Positions 37,343 through 45,157 of a stretch of 64,000 bases of DNA are shown here, piece after piece. Both the position numbers and the translations under genes were made by a program. How positions within the stretch are numbered: position 1 is the stretch's first letter; every line of letters starts with the position of its first letter. Below the pieces are notes generated by a model. That model was not told the DNA's origin. It worked only from the letters and a program-made list of their open reading frames with translations, and searched no databases. The stretch is taken from assembly GCF_044003965.1 (NCBI RefSeq), contig NZ_JBAWKC010000001.1, positions 1,054,001 to 1,118,000 on the forward strand, in the 5' to 3' direction. This stretch comes from Yeosuana aquiaggeris (lineage in GTDB: Bacteria > Bacteroidota > Bacteroidia > Flavobacteriales > Flavobacteriaceae).

Positions 37343-38643
37343 GCGTTAGTGTTTATTGGTAAGGATATAACAAAACGTGTTCCTTGTTTTTCTGTTGATT
37401 CCACTTTAATATCTCCGCCATGAGCTTTGACTATATCGTAACTTAATGAGAGCCCCAAGCCGGTTCCTTGACCAGTCGGTTTGGTTGTGAAAAACGGTTG
37501 AAAGATTTTTTCTTTGATAGCATCAGGAATACCGTAGCCGTTATCGGTCACCTGTATATCAACTCTATTACTCGCTTTTTGGGTCCTCACCGTTACAGTT
37601 GCTTGATAATCCGCTTTATCTTGCTTACTTCTTTCATGTACGGCGTAAAAAGCATTGGTGATTAAGTTGAGCATCACTCGGCCTATATCCTGAGGCACCA
37701 CATTTAATTTATTCACACAGTCATCAAAATCTGTAATAATCGATGCATTAAATGATTTATCCTTAGCTCGTAAACCATGATAGGCCAGACGCACATATTC
37801 ATCAGCTAAGGCATTGATGTCGGTTGGTTCTTGTGTCCCATTGCTGCTACGACTGTGTTGAAGCATTCCTTTAACAATACTATCAGCCCGTTTACCATGA
37901 TGATTTATTTTTTCTAAATTATGTTTAATATCAGATGAAATAGCTTTTGCTTCCTCAAGATCTCCTTTGTTTAATTCTTCATTCATTTCATCCACCAATT
38001 CGTTAGTGACCTCTGAAAAATTGTTTACAAAGTTTAAGGGGTTTTGTATTTCATGAGCAATCCCAGCGGTGAGTTCTCCAAGACTAGCCATCTTTTCTGA
38101 TTGGATCAATTGTGATTGCGTTGCTTTAAGATTTTCAAGTGATTGTTTTAGTTCCTCGGTTCTTTCATTGATTATTTTTTCTAATACGGCATTTTTTTGT
38201 TTCCATTCATTGACGGTCCAGGTATCCTGGTCCCCTTCAACACCTTGTGCCAGAGAACCATGAAAATGCACCACACGCCAATGTTCATTTAAAAACTCGA
38301 ATACAGAAGAAATGCGCACAGATAATTCCAGTTTGTTTTCTTCAATGGTCATCGTTAAAATCACTTCATCTATACAGACTGCAGCATTGTTTTGTGCGAA
38401 CAGAGTCTTTGAAACGGGGCTAAATTGGAAGTCCATTATTAGTCCGGCTGATTCTTCCCTCTGCAGATTAAGCAAAGAAATAAAGTCGTCCAAGGATTGA
38501 ATCTTTTCATTTATATTGGTGCCATATCCGGTTATCTTTTCACTGACCAGATTTTTAACTTGCTCCAATGAAAGATTACCAAAACAGAGCTCCAGAAAAT
38601 CTTTATGACATTTTTTTAGTAATTGTTCTTTTGTAATGGGCAT
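37339..38643 (-). CDS. Cytoplasmic histidine kinase with NTF2/SnoaL-like N-terminal domain
   Basis: A 434-residue soluble kinase. Residues 1-135 resemble an NTF2/SnoaL-like domain (KDFLELCFGNLSLEQVKNL; SVFEFLNEHWRVVHFHGSLA), similar in kind to the start of the giant kinase encoded downstream. A coiled coil (about 145-180) leads to HisKA (His197 in AHEIQNPLNF), the conserved HGKRADSIVKGMLQHSR, and an HATPase with NLITNAFYAV, DNGYGIP and GTGLGLS. It overlaps the giant kinase gene by four bases (ATGA) and so is co-expressed with it. The N-domain probably binds a small ligand or mediates dimerisation (inference). Confidence 0.92.
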   Translation of the reverse strand: MPITKEQLLKKCHKDFLELCFGNLSLEQVKNLVSEKITGYGTNINEKIQSLDDFISLLNLQREESAGLIMDFQFSPVSKTLFAQNNAAVCIDEVILTMTIEENKLELSVRISSVFEFLNEHWRVVHFHGSLAQGVEGDQDTWTVNEWKQKNAVLEKIINERTEELKQSLENLKATQSQLIQSEKMASLGELTAGIAHEIQNPLNFVNNFSEVTNELVDEMNEELNKGDLEEAKAISSDIKHNLEKINHHGKRADSIVKGMLQHSRSSNGTQEPTDINALADEYVRLAYHGLRAKDKSFNASIITDFDDCVNKLNVVPQDIGRVMLNLITNAFYAVHERSKQDKADYQATVTVRTQKASNRVDIQVTDNGYGIPDAIKEKIFQPFFTTKPTGQGTGLGLSLSYDIVKAHGGDIKVESTEKQGTRFVISLPINTNA

Positions 38644-38691
38644 AATTATATTTTTGATAGCGACTTATATTAAAACACAAAATGTTGTCTC

Positions 38692-39027
38692 TTAATAAAG
38701 GATGTTGTCTAATATCCTGTTTAGGTTTGTTTCCATGACCGCAAAATGATTATCAACCAAGAAAATCTCATTAATTTCATTTCTGAATTTTTCAAGTTCA
38801 ACATGGCTGTATTCATGTAAATGTATGGCATTGTCTATTTTTTCAAATCTTTCGTCTTCATTGTCTTTACAGAATTCTTTATACATTTTTTTAAAGGTTT
38901 TCTTGTCGACTTTCGACTTAACTAACTTAATTTCTTCCTTCGATTCATCAGCATCGACATTCGCACAGAGCAGTAAAATATATATTTGTAATTCTTCTTT
39001 GGTCCATTTTTTTGTTTCAGACTTCAT
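38692..39027 (-). CDS. Small all-helical TerB-like protein, unknown function
   Basis: A 111-residue soluble protein. The pattern YILLLCANVDADESKEEIKLV, with a hydrophobic helix, then Val-Asp-x-Asp-Glu, then a second helix, resembles the start of TerB-like domains, but I would not claim more than resemblance. It is the first gene of the minus-strand signalling block, 48 bases before the NTF2-kinase gene, so it may be part of the same transcript. No catalytic motif is seen. Confidence 0.72.
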   Translation of the reverse strand: MKSETKKWTKEELQIYILLLCANVDADESKEEIKLVKSKVDKKTFKKMYKEFCKDNEDERFEKIDNAIHLHEYSHVELEKFRNEINEIFLVDNHFAVMETNLNRILDNILY

Positions 39028-39314
39028 AATTTTTTGGTTTAGGGTAGTTAATAATTATATTTTATAAACTTTAAACAAATTTCACAATTCATAATACCTG
39101 ATTTCAGGGAATGATTTGCCTTAAATAAAAAGGTTTGGGCAAATTCGCCTAAAGAATTTCACATCTCTTACAGTTGTAAGTAAATGAAGCTATGGTGCAG
39201 TTTGGGTTGGTTTTAAGATCTGTAATTATTAAACAAAAATAGTTACAGTTAGGTTTTAAAGTTAAACAAATTTTAAAGTTAGTGATTGAAAATTTTAAAT
39301 ATTAATTTTGCACT
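39028..39314. other. Intergenic gap with short hairpins between signalling block and apbE operon
   Basis: This 287-base divergent gap holds several small inverted repeats: CCTGA-TT-TCAGG (39097-39108), ATTTGCC with GGCAAAT (39114-39120 and 39138-39144), and CTTACA-GT-TGTAAG near 39162-39175. The motif TTTTAAAGTTA occurs twice near 39255-39280. No ORF, tRNA or recognisable riboswitch was found. It must hold the promoters of both flanking operons. Confidence 0.5.
39303..39310 (+). promoter_or_regulatory. -7 element of a candidate promoter for the apbE operon
   Basis: TAATTTTG fits TAnnTTTG, four bases before the ATG at 39315; a TTG at 39286-39288 lies 14 bases upstream. The expected transcription start would be at or next to the start codon, so the leader would be absent or very short. 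Confidence 0.4.
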
Positions 39315-39692
39315 ATGAGTAAAGCACTTTCAAAGCAGGAATTACATAATCTGGCAATGAACCATGTTGGAAAAGATTTGGAGCAACGTGGTTTTGAGTT
39401 TATTGCCATAAATAGTAAACTTAAAAAGCATCCGCAATTTGTGTGTATTGATAAGAAAAGTCAATACTTTTTTGTGATCGTTAGAGCAGTTTTATTACCT
39501 GAAAACCCTAATAACTATGACGTTATCTGGATGGAGTCTTTTAAAAAACATGCTAGAGAAAAAAATGCACAAGTACTTTATGCTGGTGTTGGTCTGGCAA
39601 ATGCTGAAAACGAAAAATTGCCAATTTATCTAAACGAAGAGTACTTAATTGAATATAATGGTATTCAGGTTTTAGAAACCAATTTAAATTAA
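39315..39692 (+). CDS. Small conserved protein next to apbE (often labelled NqrF-like in databases)
   Basis: A 125-residue soluble protein of mixed alpha/beta type. The blocks HVGKDLEQRGFEFIAINSKLKKHP and FVCIDKKSQYFFVIVRAV (each cut here below 25 residues by position 16-60) look like a nuclease- or YraN-like fold with a beta-strand pair, but no catalytic set is obvious. From memory, close homologues in Flavobacteriia carry the name Na+-translocating NADH-quinone reductase subunit F, though this protein has no 2Fe-2S cysteines, FAD or NADH site, so that label must come from neighbourhood and not from homology. It precedes apbE by four bases and is surely co-expressed with it. Confidence 0.85.
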   Translation: MSKALSKQELHNLAMNHVGKDLEQRGFEFIAINSKLKKHPQFVCIDKKSQYFFVIVRAVLLPENPNNYDVIWMESFKKHAREKNAQVLYAGVGLANAENEKLPIYLNEEYLIEYNGIQVLETNLN

Positions 39693-39696
39693 AAAG

Positions 39697-40680
39697 ATGA
39701 ACCCTTATTTTTATACACTTGTTATTGTTATTTCTATTGTAAGTTGCAGTAAACCTGTCAACATTAAGATGGCTGGTCCGGTTTTTGGAACTACATATTC
39801 CATTCAATATTATTCAGAAGATGGGCAGGATTTGCAACATAGCATTGATAGTTTGTTTTATGTGGTCAATAAATCAATGTCGACCTACCAAACCAACTCA
39901 GATATTTCTAAATTAAACAGAAACGAAGCTAATACAGTTGACGCACATTTTATAAAAGTTTTTAAAGCATCCAAAGAAATTTATACTGAAACAGAAGGGT
40001 CTTTTGATCCAACCATTGGGAATTTAGTAAATGCCTGGGATTTTGGGCCTGAAGGAAATGTTAGAAATCTGGATAGTCTTAAAATTGATAGCTTAATGCT
40101 GTCAGTAGGATTGAACAAAGTCCATTTAGAAGGTAATAAAGTGATTAAAGAAAACGCAAATACCTTTATGGATTTTAATGCGATTGCCAAAGGATATGGA
40201 GTAGATGTGATTTCTGAATTTTTAGAAAGTCAAAAGATTTCAAATTATATTATTGAAATTGGCGGTGAAATAAGAACCAAAGGAATAAATATTGAAAAGG
40301 ACAAGCCTTGGAAAGTTGGTGTTGAAATGCCCCATTTTGATGGATCACAATCTATTATAAGTGCTATTTCTTTGAAAGATGAAGCCATGGCAACCTCTGG
40401 GACCTATAGAAAGTTTAAATTAGATGATGCAGGTAAACGTTATTCACATATCATAGATGCTAATACCGGCTATCCTAGTAAAACCAGTCTATTGAGCATC
40501 TCTGTGATTGCTTCTAACTGTATGATGGCTGATGGTTATGCTACTGCTTTTAAAACTATGGGAATAGAAAAAGTAAAAGCCTTTTTGGAAAAGCATAAAG
40601 AGTTAAAAGTTTTTTTGATTTTTGAGAATGATAAGAATGAATTTGAAACCCTTGGTTTAAATAGTTTTCCGGAATTTTAA
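39697..40680 (+). CDS. apbE: FAD:protein FMN transferase (lipoprotein)
   Basis: Attaches FMN through a phosphoester bond to threonines of NqrB and NqrC, using FAD and Mg2+; acts on the outer face of the inner membrane. The 327 residues start with a lipobox signal (SIVSC, Cys17). ApbE motifs are MSTYQTNSDISKLN, GSFDPTIGNLVNAWDFG, FNAIAKGYGVD, IEIGGEIRTKG and MATSGTYRKF ... YSHIIDANTGYPS. Its substrates are encoded by the nqr operon in this window, which contains the target motif DAIAGAT. The gene's stop codon shares TTAA with the convergent methyltransferase gene. Confidence 0.95.
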   Translation: MNPYFYTLVIVISIVSCSKPVNIKMAGPVFGTTYSIQYYSEDGQDLQHSIDSLFYVVNKSMSTYQTNSDISKLNRNEANTVDAHFIKVFKASKEIYTETEGSFDPTIGNLVNAWDFGPEGNVRNLDSLKIDSLMLSVGLNKVHLEGNKVIKENANTFMDFNAIAKGYGVDVISEFLESQKISNYIIEIGGEIRTKGINIEKDKPWKVGVEMPHFDGSQSIISAISLKDEAMATSGTYRKFKLDDAGKRYSHIIDANTGYPSKTSLLSISVIASNCMMADGYATAFKTMGIEKVKAFLEKHKELKVFLIFENDKNEFETLGLNSFPEF

Positions 40681-41444
40681 GACTTAAATACCACAGGAAT
40701 AATTTCTCCTTTCGCTATACAATATTTGCTAATCATGTCTTCAGAGAGACGAGCTGTATAGTCGATTTCATCCACTTTAAATCCAACGCTGCGAAGCTTA
40801 TTGAAATAGTCTTTACCATAAATACGAACATGATCATATTGTCCGAAAATTTTAGCGCGTTCTTTCTTATCTTTTATGGAGTTATCTTCAAAAGTAAACT
40901 CTCGTGATAAGTCTTGAGGAATTTGAAAAACCCCAAAACCTCCTGGTTTTAAAACGCGATACAATTCTTGCATAGCTTTAGTATCATCAGGAATATGCTC
41001 TAATACATGATTGCACAAAATAACATCAAATTCATTATCCTTAAAAGGTAGATTACAAATGTCGGCTTTGACATCTGCTAATGGAGAGTTTAAATCTGTA
41101 GTGATATACTCCAGATTTTTCATTTTTTTGAAACGCTTATAAAAAGCTTGTTCTGGAGCAAAATGAAGGACTTTGAGTTGTTTTGAAAAAAAAACAGTTT
41201 CATTTTTTAAATATAACCATAATAAACGGTGACGTTCTAGACTTAATGTGGAAGGTGATAAAACATTATCACGCTGTTTTCCATATCCGTAAGGAAGAAA
41301 GGTTTTAAAACTTTTTCCGTCAATAGGATCTGTGAAATTTGTTCCTTTTAGGAAAAATTCCAAAAAAGGTCGTATCGTATAACTTAACCTTATTAGAAAG
41401 GGTCTGGGTAAAAAATTTAATATGAATTTGAATATTTTTTTCAC
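40677..41444 (-). CDS. Class I SAM-dependent methyltransferase, substrate unknown
   Basis: A 255-residue methyltransferase of the Methyltransf_11 type. The SAM-binding motif I is unusual (VLHFAPEQAFYKRF in place of a Gly-rich loop). The later motifs are normal: ADICNLPFKDNEFDVILCN, HVLEHIPDDTKAMQEL and LYRVLKPGGFGVFQIP. The N-terminal 60 residues are hydrophobic and basic, which suggests contact with the membrane. It is the last gene of the map-cupin-DUF6090 group (seven-base gap). The substrate cannot be inferred. Confidence 0.85.
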   Translation of the reverse strand: MKKIFKFILNFLPRPFLIRLSYTIRPFLEFFLKGTNFTDPIDGKSFKTFLPYGYGKQRDNVLSPSTLSLERHRLLWLYLKNETVFFSKQLKVLHFAPEQAFYKRFKKMKNLEYITTDLNSPLADVKADICNLPFKDNEFDVILCNHVLEHIPDDTKAMQELYRVLKPGGFGVFQIPQDLSREFTFEDNSIKDKKERAKIFGQYDHVRIYGKDYFNKLRSVGFKVDEIDYTARLSEDMISKYCIAKGEIIPVVFKS

Positions 41445-41451
41445 AAAAAAA

Positions 41452-42186
41452 TCATTCCTTTAAATGAGCTTTTATATTAATTGTTAATTCTTCGGCTTTT
41501 TTAATTAATTCTTTTGCGAATTTAGAAATTCTGTGTGCAAGTGTAAGTTCTGAATTTGCTAATCGGTAATATTCTTCAGTTTTTATATGCTTTAAAAAAA
41601 GTTTTTGATCAAATTCAGAAATAGAATCAGGACTTTTGGGATTAAAAGCAGTAAATGAGTTAATAAAATTAATATAACTACTTATGTAATTTTTTGAAGT
41701 ACTTGATTTGGCATTACTCTCCTCATAATAATCAGTAATTTTTGTTCTTAAAATATCGCTTTTTATTTTTCTTAAATTACCGGTACTAATAAGTTCATTA
41801 TAGGTGTTTTTATTTAGATTCCAATCGGCAAAGCCAAAAACACCTCCGTAGCTAATAATGTTTAAGAATTGTAGTGTATCTTTAATAATATAATTGTCTT
41901 GATAATATGCTTTACCAATTTCAAGACTTTTTACTTTCTTGGCATAACGATCAAGTGTATAAGTTTTTAACCATTGTTGGTCAAACTCAATATCACTCAA
42001 CAGTCTATTTAAATATTCGTTTTCTAGTATTTTGTCTTTTCTGTTTTCGTTCCAATTATTAATTTGTAAAGCAATTAAAATCCCTATAACTACCAAAATA
42101 ATTTCTCCAACAGCATAGAAGAAGTAGCGTTTCGCACTTCCTTCCACGAAAAGTTTTTGTCTTGTTCTTCTAAAATATTTTAGCAT
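41452..42186 (-). CDS. DUF6090 family membrane protein
   Basis: A 244-residue protein whose start has the family signature: a short basic N-terminus (MLKYFRRTRQKLFVEGSAKR), one membrane helix (YAVGEIILVVIGILIALQI, about 24-42) and NNWNENRKDK immediately after. The remainder is a long helical region with RLLSDIEFDQQWLKTY and no enzyme motif. The family is abundant in Flavobacteriia, often in several copies, and has no known function. It lies between the cupin gene (13 bases) and the methyltransferase gene (7 bases) and is probably in their operon. Confidence 0.9.
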   Translation of the reverse strand: MLKYFRRTRQKLFVEGSAKRYFFYAVGEIILVVIGILIALQINNWNENRKDKILENEYLNRLLSDIEFDQQWLKTYTLDRYAKKVKSLEIGKAYYQDNYIIKDTLQFLNIISYGGVFGFADWNLNKNTYNELISTGNLRKIKSDILRTKITDYYEESNAKSSTSKNYISSYINFINSFTAFNPKSPDSISEFDQKLFLKHIKTEEYYRLANSELTLAHRISKFAKELIKKAEELTINIKAHLKE

Positions 42187-42199
42187 GATCCCGATTGAA

Positions 42200-42511
42200 T
42201 TATTTATAATCTTCCCTAACAGGACAAAAAATATCGGTTAATTTACAACGAGTAATTGCCCTACCTCCATGCAGTACATTGGAAGGAATGGTAATTATCA
42301 TACCTGGCTTATAAACCTTGGTAACCCCATTACACGTCATTTCAAGCTCACCTTCAATAACTTCTGTTGTTTGCTCATGTATATGCGAATGCAAGGGTAA
42401 TTCTGATCCGGCTTCAATATCCCAAAAACCAATGGTAAAGCTTTCCATATGCACAAAACGCCCTTTAAATCCTTTAAAAACTTCCTTTGGTTCTATATCA
42501 GTAATAATCAT
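42200..42511 (-). CDS. Small cupin-domain protein
   Basis: A 103-residue single-domain cupin. The first cupin motif reads LPLHSHIHEQTTEVIEGELEM (metal ligands His41 and His43, with Glu50 or nearby as third); the second motif ends with PSNVLHGG (His81). Such proteins bind a metal ion and often sense or isomerise small molecules, but no substrate can be named. It starts three bases after map on the same strand. Confidence 0.9.
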   Translation of the reverse strand: MIITDIEPKEVFKGFKGRFVHMESFTIGFWDIEAGSELPLHSHIHEQTTEVIEGELEMTCNGVTKVYKPGMIITIPSNVLHGGRAITRCKLTDIFCPVREDYK

Positions 42512-42514
42512 AAA

Positions 42515-43333
42515 TTATAATTTTAAAACGTTTTGTCTGAATTCATCTTCTTCATTACTAACAATACCTAAGGCTTCATAAATATAAGCAAAGGTTGAAA
42601 GTAATTCTGGTTTGCCGTCAATAATGGCAACATCATGTTCAAAATGAGCACTTGGTTTATCATCTAATGTAGTGATTGTCCAGCCGTCTTTATGTTGCTT
42701 TATGCGATGTGTTCCCATATTTATCATAGGCTCTATAGCGACTACCATACCTTCAACAAATTTTTTACCTCTACCACGTTTACCATAATTTGGCATTTCA
42801 GGATCTTCATGCATTTTTCTGCCTAATCCATGCCCAACCAATTCTCTTACCACACCATAACCATGGTCTTCACAGTATTTTTGAATGGCATAACCAACAT
42901 CACCCACACGATTATTCACTTTAAACTCTCTGATACCAACATAGAGTGATTCTTTGGTAACCTGAAGTAATTTTTCAGTTTCAGGATTAATTTTTCCAAC
43001 GGCAAATGTATAAGCATGATCTCCGTAAAAACCATTTTTTAGAGCGCCGCAATCTATGGAAATGATGTCACCTTCAACTAAAGGTTTTTCATTAGGAATA
43101 CCATGTACAACCTGTGTATTTGGACTCATACATAAAGTATTTGGAAAATCATATAATCCCAAAAAGCCAGGAATAGCTCCTTGGTCTCGTATAAATTCCT
43201 CGGCCATTTTGTCAAGTTGCAAGGTAGTAATGCCAGGTTTAATTTCTTTGGCAAGAAGTCCTAAAGTTTTAGAAACTATTAAAGCACTCTCGCGCATTAA
43301 TTCAATTTCTTCACGGGTTTTAATAATAATCAT
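42515..43333 (-). CDS. map: Type I methionine aminopeptidase
   Basis: Removes the N-terminal Met of nascent proteins. The 272 residues include the five metal ligands: Asp94 (SIDCGALKNG), Asp105 (FYGDHAYTF), His168 (GHGLGRKMHE), Glu201 (VAIEPMINMG) and a C-terminal Glu near 235 in FEHDV. The length is slightly above the Escherichia coli enzyme (264). It is the first gene of a four-gene group with the cupin, DUF6090 and methyltransferase genes. Confidence 0.96.
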   Translation of the reverse strand: MIIIKTREEIELMRESALIVSKTLGLLAKEIKPGITTLQLDKMAEEFIRDQGAIPGFLGLYDFPNTLCMSPNTQVVHGIPNEKPLVEGDIISIDCGALKNGFYGDHAYTFAVGKINPETEKLLQVTKESLYVGIREFKVNNRVGDVGYAIQKYCEDHGYGVVRELVGHGLGRKMHEDPEMPNYGKRGRGKKFVEGMVVAIEPMINMGTHRIKQHKDGWTITTLDDKPSAHFEHDVAIIDGKPELLSTFAYIYEALGIVSNEEDEFRQNVLKL

Positions 43334-43350
43334 GTAGTATAAAATATTGG

Positions 43351-43358
43351 CAAAGATA
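43351..43358 (-). promoter_or_regulatory. -7 element of a candidate map promoter
   Basis: Minus-strand TATCTTTG fits TAnnTTTG, 18 bases before the map start. No clean -33 TTG. Confidence 0.4.
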
Positions 43359-43430
43359 CTTAAAATTAAATTTTTAATTCTTTTTTAAACGAGTATGACT
43401 TTAGACAGTTTTTTTAAAATCTTTTATGAA

Positions 43431-43438
43431 TAATTTTG
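43431..43438 (+). promoter_or_regulatory. -7 element of a candidate CoA-transferase promoter
   Basis: TAATTTTG fits TAnnTTTG, 20 bases before the ATG at 43459. It pairs back to back with the map promoter in the same gap. Confidence 0.4.
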
Positions 43439-43458
43439 CAAAATAAATTGTATAAGTT

Positions 43459-44724
43459 ATGTATAAAATTGTAAGTGCTCAAGAAGCTGTTAAAGTCATA
43501 AAATCTAATGATAGAGTCTATTTACAAGCTGCTGCTGCTGCACCTCAGGTTTTGATTAAAGCCATGACTGAACGTTATGAAGAGTTGCGAAATGTGGAGG
43601 TTTGTCATTTACATATTGAAGGAGATGCGCCCTACGCAAATCCAGAATTAAGAGAAAGCTTTCATGTGAATTCTTTTTTTATTGGTCATAATGTAAGACA
43701 TACTCTTGCGGAAGGTAACGGATCTTATACCCCGGTTTTTTTAAGTGAATTGCCTTTACTATTTAAACGAAATATTTTACCACTTGATGTGGCCTTAATT
43801 CATGTATCGGTTCCCGACAAGCATGGGTATTGTTCATTAGGTGTTTCTATTGAGGCTACATTGGCAGCTATTGAGAACGCCAAAATTGTGATTGCGCAAG
43901 TTAATCCGCTTATGCCGAGAACGCATGGAGATGGCATTATCCATCATACAGAAATTGATTTATTTGTAGAGTGCAATGAGCCTATCCCTACTCATGAAAT
44001 GCCTGTTTCAACAGATGTTGAGAATAAGATTGGTGATTATGTTGCCAGTTTAATTGAAGACAGAAGTACGCTTCAAATGGGAGTGGGAGTGATTCCAAAT
44101 GCCGTATTGTCTCGTCTTACAAATCATAAAAATTTAGGGTTACATACTGAAATGTTTTCTGATGGGGTAATTGATCTTATATTAAAAGATGTTATCAATG
44201 GAAATTTTAAAGCAATAAATCCGGGTCGTGCCTTGGCAACTTTTTTAATGGGATCTAAACGTTTATATGATTATGTTGATGATAATCCGTTTATAGAATT
44301 AAGAGCTTCTGATTATGTGAATGATGTTTCTATTATAAAGCAAAATCCTAAAATGGTCGCTATAAATTCTGCTATTGAAGTTGATCTTACTGGTCAGGTT
44401 TGTGCAGATTCCATTGGTTCAAAAATATATTCTGGAGTTGGAGGTCAGATGGACTACATAAGAGGCGCTTCTTTAAGTGAAGGAGGGAAAGCGATTATTG
44501 CTTTACCTTCAATAACTAAAAATGGTATTAGCAGGATAGTCCCCTCTTTAAAACCAGGAGCAGGTGTAGTAACTACCAGAGCGCATGTACATTATGTGAT
44601 AACAGAATATGGTATTGCCAATTTATACGGGAAGACCATAGCCGATCGCGTAAAGGCTTTGGTAAATATAGCCCATCCAGACCATCGCGAAAGTATTGAG
44701 AAAGGATATTATAATTTAATCTAG
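43459..44724 (+). CDS. Acetyl-CoA hydrolase/transferase family protein (4-hydroxybutyrate-type CoA transferase)
   Basis: A 421-residue CoA transferase of family I. The pattern fits the AbfT/Cat2 group: SVPDKHGYCSLGVSIEAT (about 118-135), TEMFSDGVIDLI with Glu231 as the likely catalytic glutamate that forms the CoA thioester, and SAIEVDLTGQVCADSIG (about 304-320) with GVGGQMDYIRGAS. The preferred acyl donor (acetyl-, butyryl-, succinyl-) cannot be decided from sequence. It is monocistronic and shares the CTAG stop palindrome with the convergent HAD-like gene. Confidence 0.9.
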   Translation: MYKIVSAQEAVKVIKSNDRVYLQAAAAAPQVLIKAMTERYEELRNVEVCHLHIEGDAPYANPELRESFHVNSFFIGHNVRHTLAEGNGSYTPVFLSELPLLFKRNILPLDVALIHVSVPDKHGYCSLGVSIEATLAAIENAKIVIAQVNPLMPRTHGDGIIHHTEIDLFVECNEPIPTHEMPVSTDVENKIGDYVASLIEDRSTLQMGVGVIPNAVLSRLTNHKNLGLHTEMFSDGVIDLILKDVINGNFKAINPGRALATFLMGSKRLYDYVDDNPFIELRASDYVNDVSIIKQNPKMVAINSAIEVDLTGQVCADSIGSKIYSGVGGQMDYIRGASLSEGGKAIIALPSITKNGISRIVPSLKPGAGVVTTRAHVHYVITEYGIANLYGKTIADRVKALVNIAHPDHRESIEKGYYNLI

Positions 44725-45134
44725 ATTTTAAATAGACCAAAGAAGCCTTTTCTTTTTTTTTCTATAGGGATACTTCCTACTGTGCCGATGAGCATTTGAT
44801 AGATCTCACCCCAACCTATAAAACCACCTATATTTCTATCATCAATAAAAAGATCAGCATGAATCTTTCTGCTTCTGTCAGTGATGTATTGTTCTTCTGG
44901 AAAGCTTTTATTAACAGCATAAAAATGAATACCGTTATTTTCACAAAACTTAACGGCATCTTCTAATTGCTCTCCGTATCTATAGGTCCATAAAATAAGT
45001 CTATGCCCATCTTCCTGCAACTTTTTTAAAGTTTCGAAAGCAAATATTATAGGTTTACCTATATTGGGATAGGCATCTTCAACAATAGTCCCATCAAAAT
45101 CAACTGCAATAATAAGCCTGTCGTTTAAATTCAT
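44721..45134 (-). CDS. Small HAD-superfamily phosphatase (BT_0820-like)
   Basis: A 137-residue HAD-like protein. The signature is IIAVDFDGTIVEDAYP (Asp12 as nucleophile, Asp14 as acid/base), LILWTYR as motif II and DLFIDDRNIGG as motif IV; there is no cap domain. It resembles a Bacteroides family for which structures exist but with an unclear substrate. The last ~15 residues are basic and hydrophobic (KRKGFFGLFKI), possibly membrane-associated. Confidence 0.85.
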   Translation of the reverse strand: MNLNDRLIIAVDFDGTIVEDAYPNIGKPIIFAFETLKKLQEDGHRLILWTYRYGEQLEDAVKFCENNGIHFYAVNKSFPEEQYITDRSRKIHADLFIDDRNIGGFIGWGEIYQMLIGTVGSIPIEKKRKGFFGLFKI

Positions 45135-45157
45135 TAAAACTTCACATTTGGTTGACG

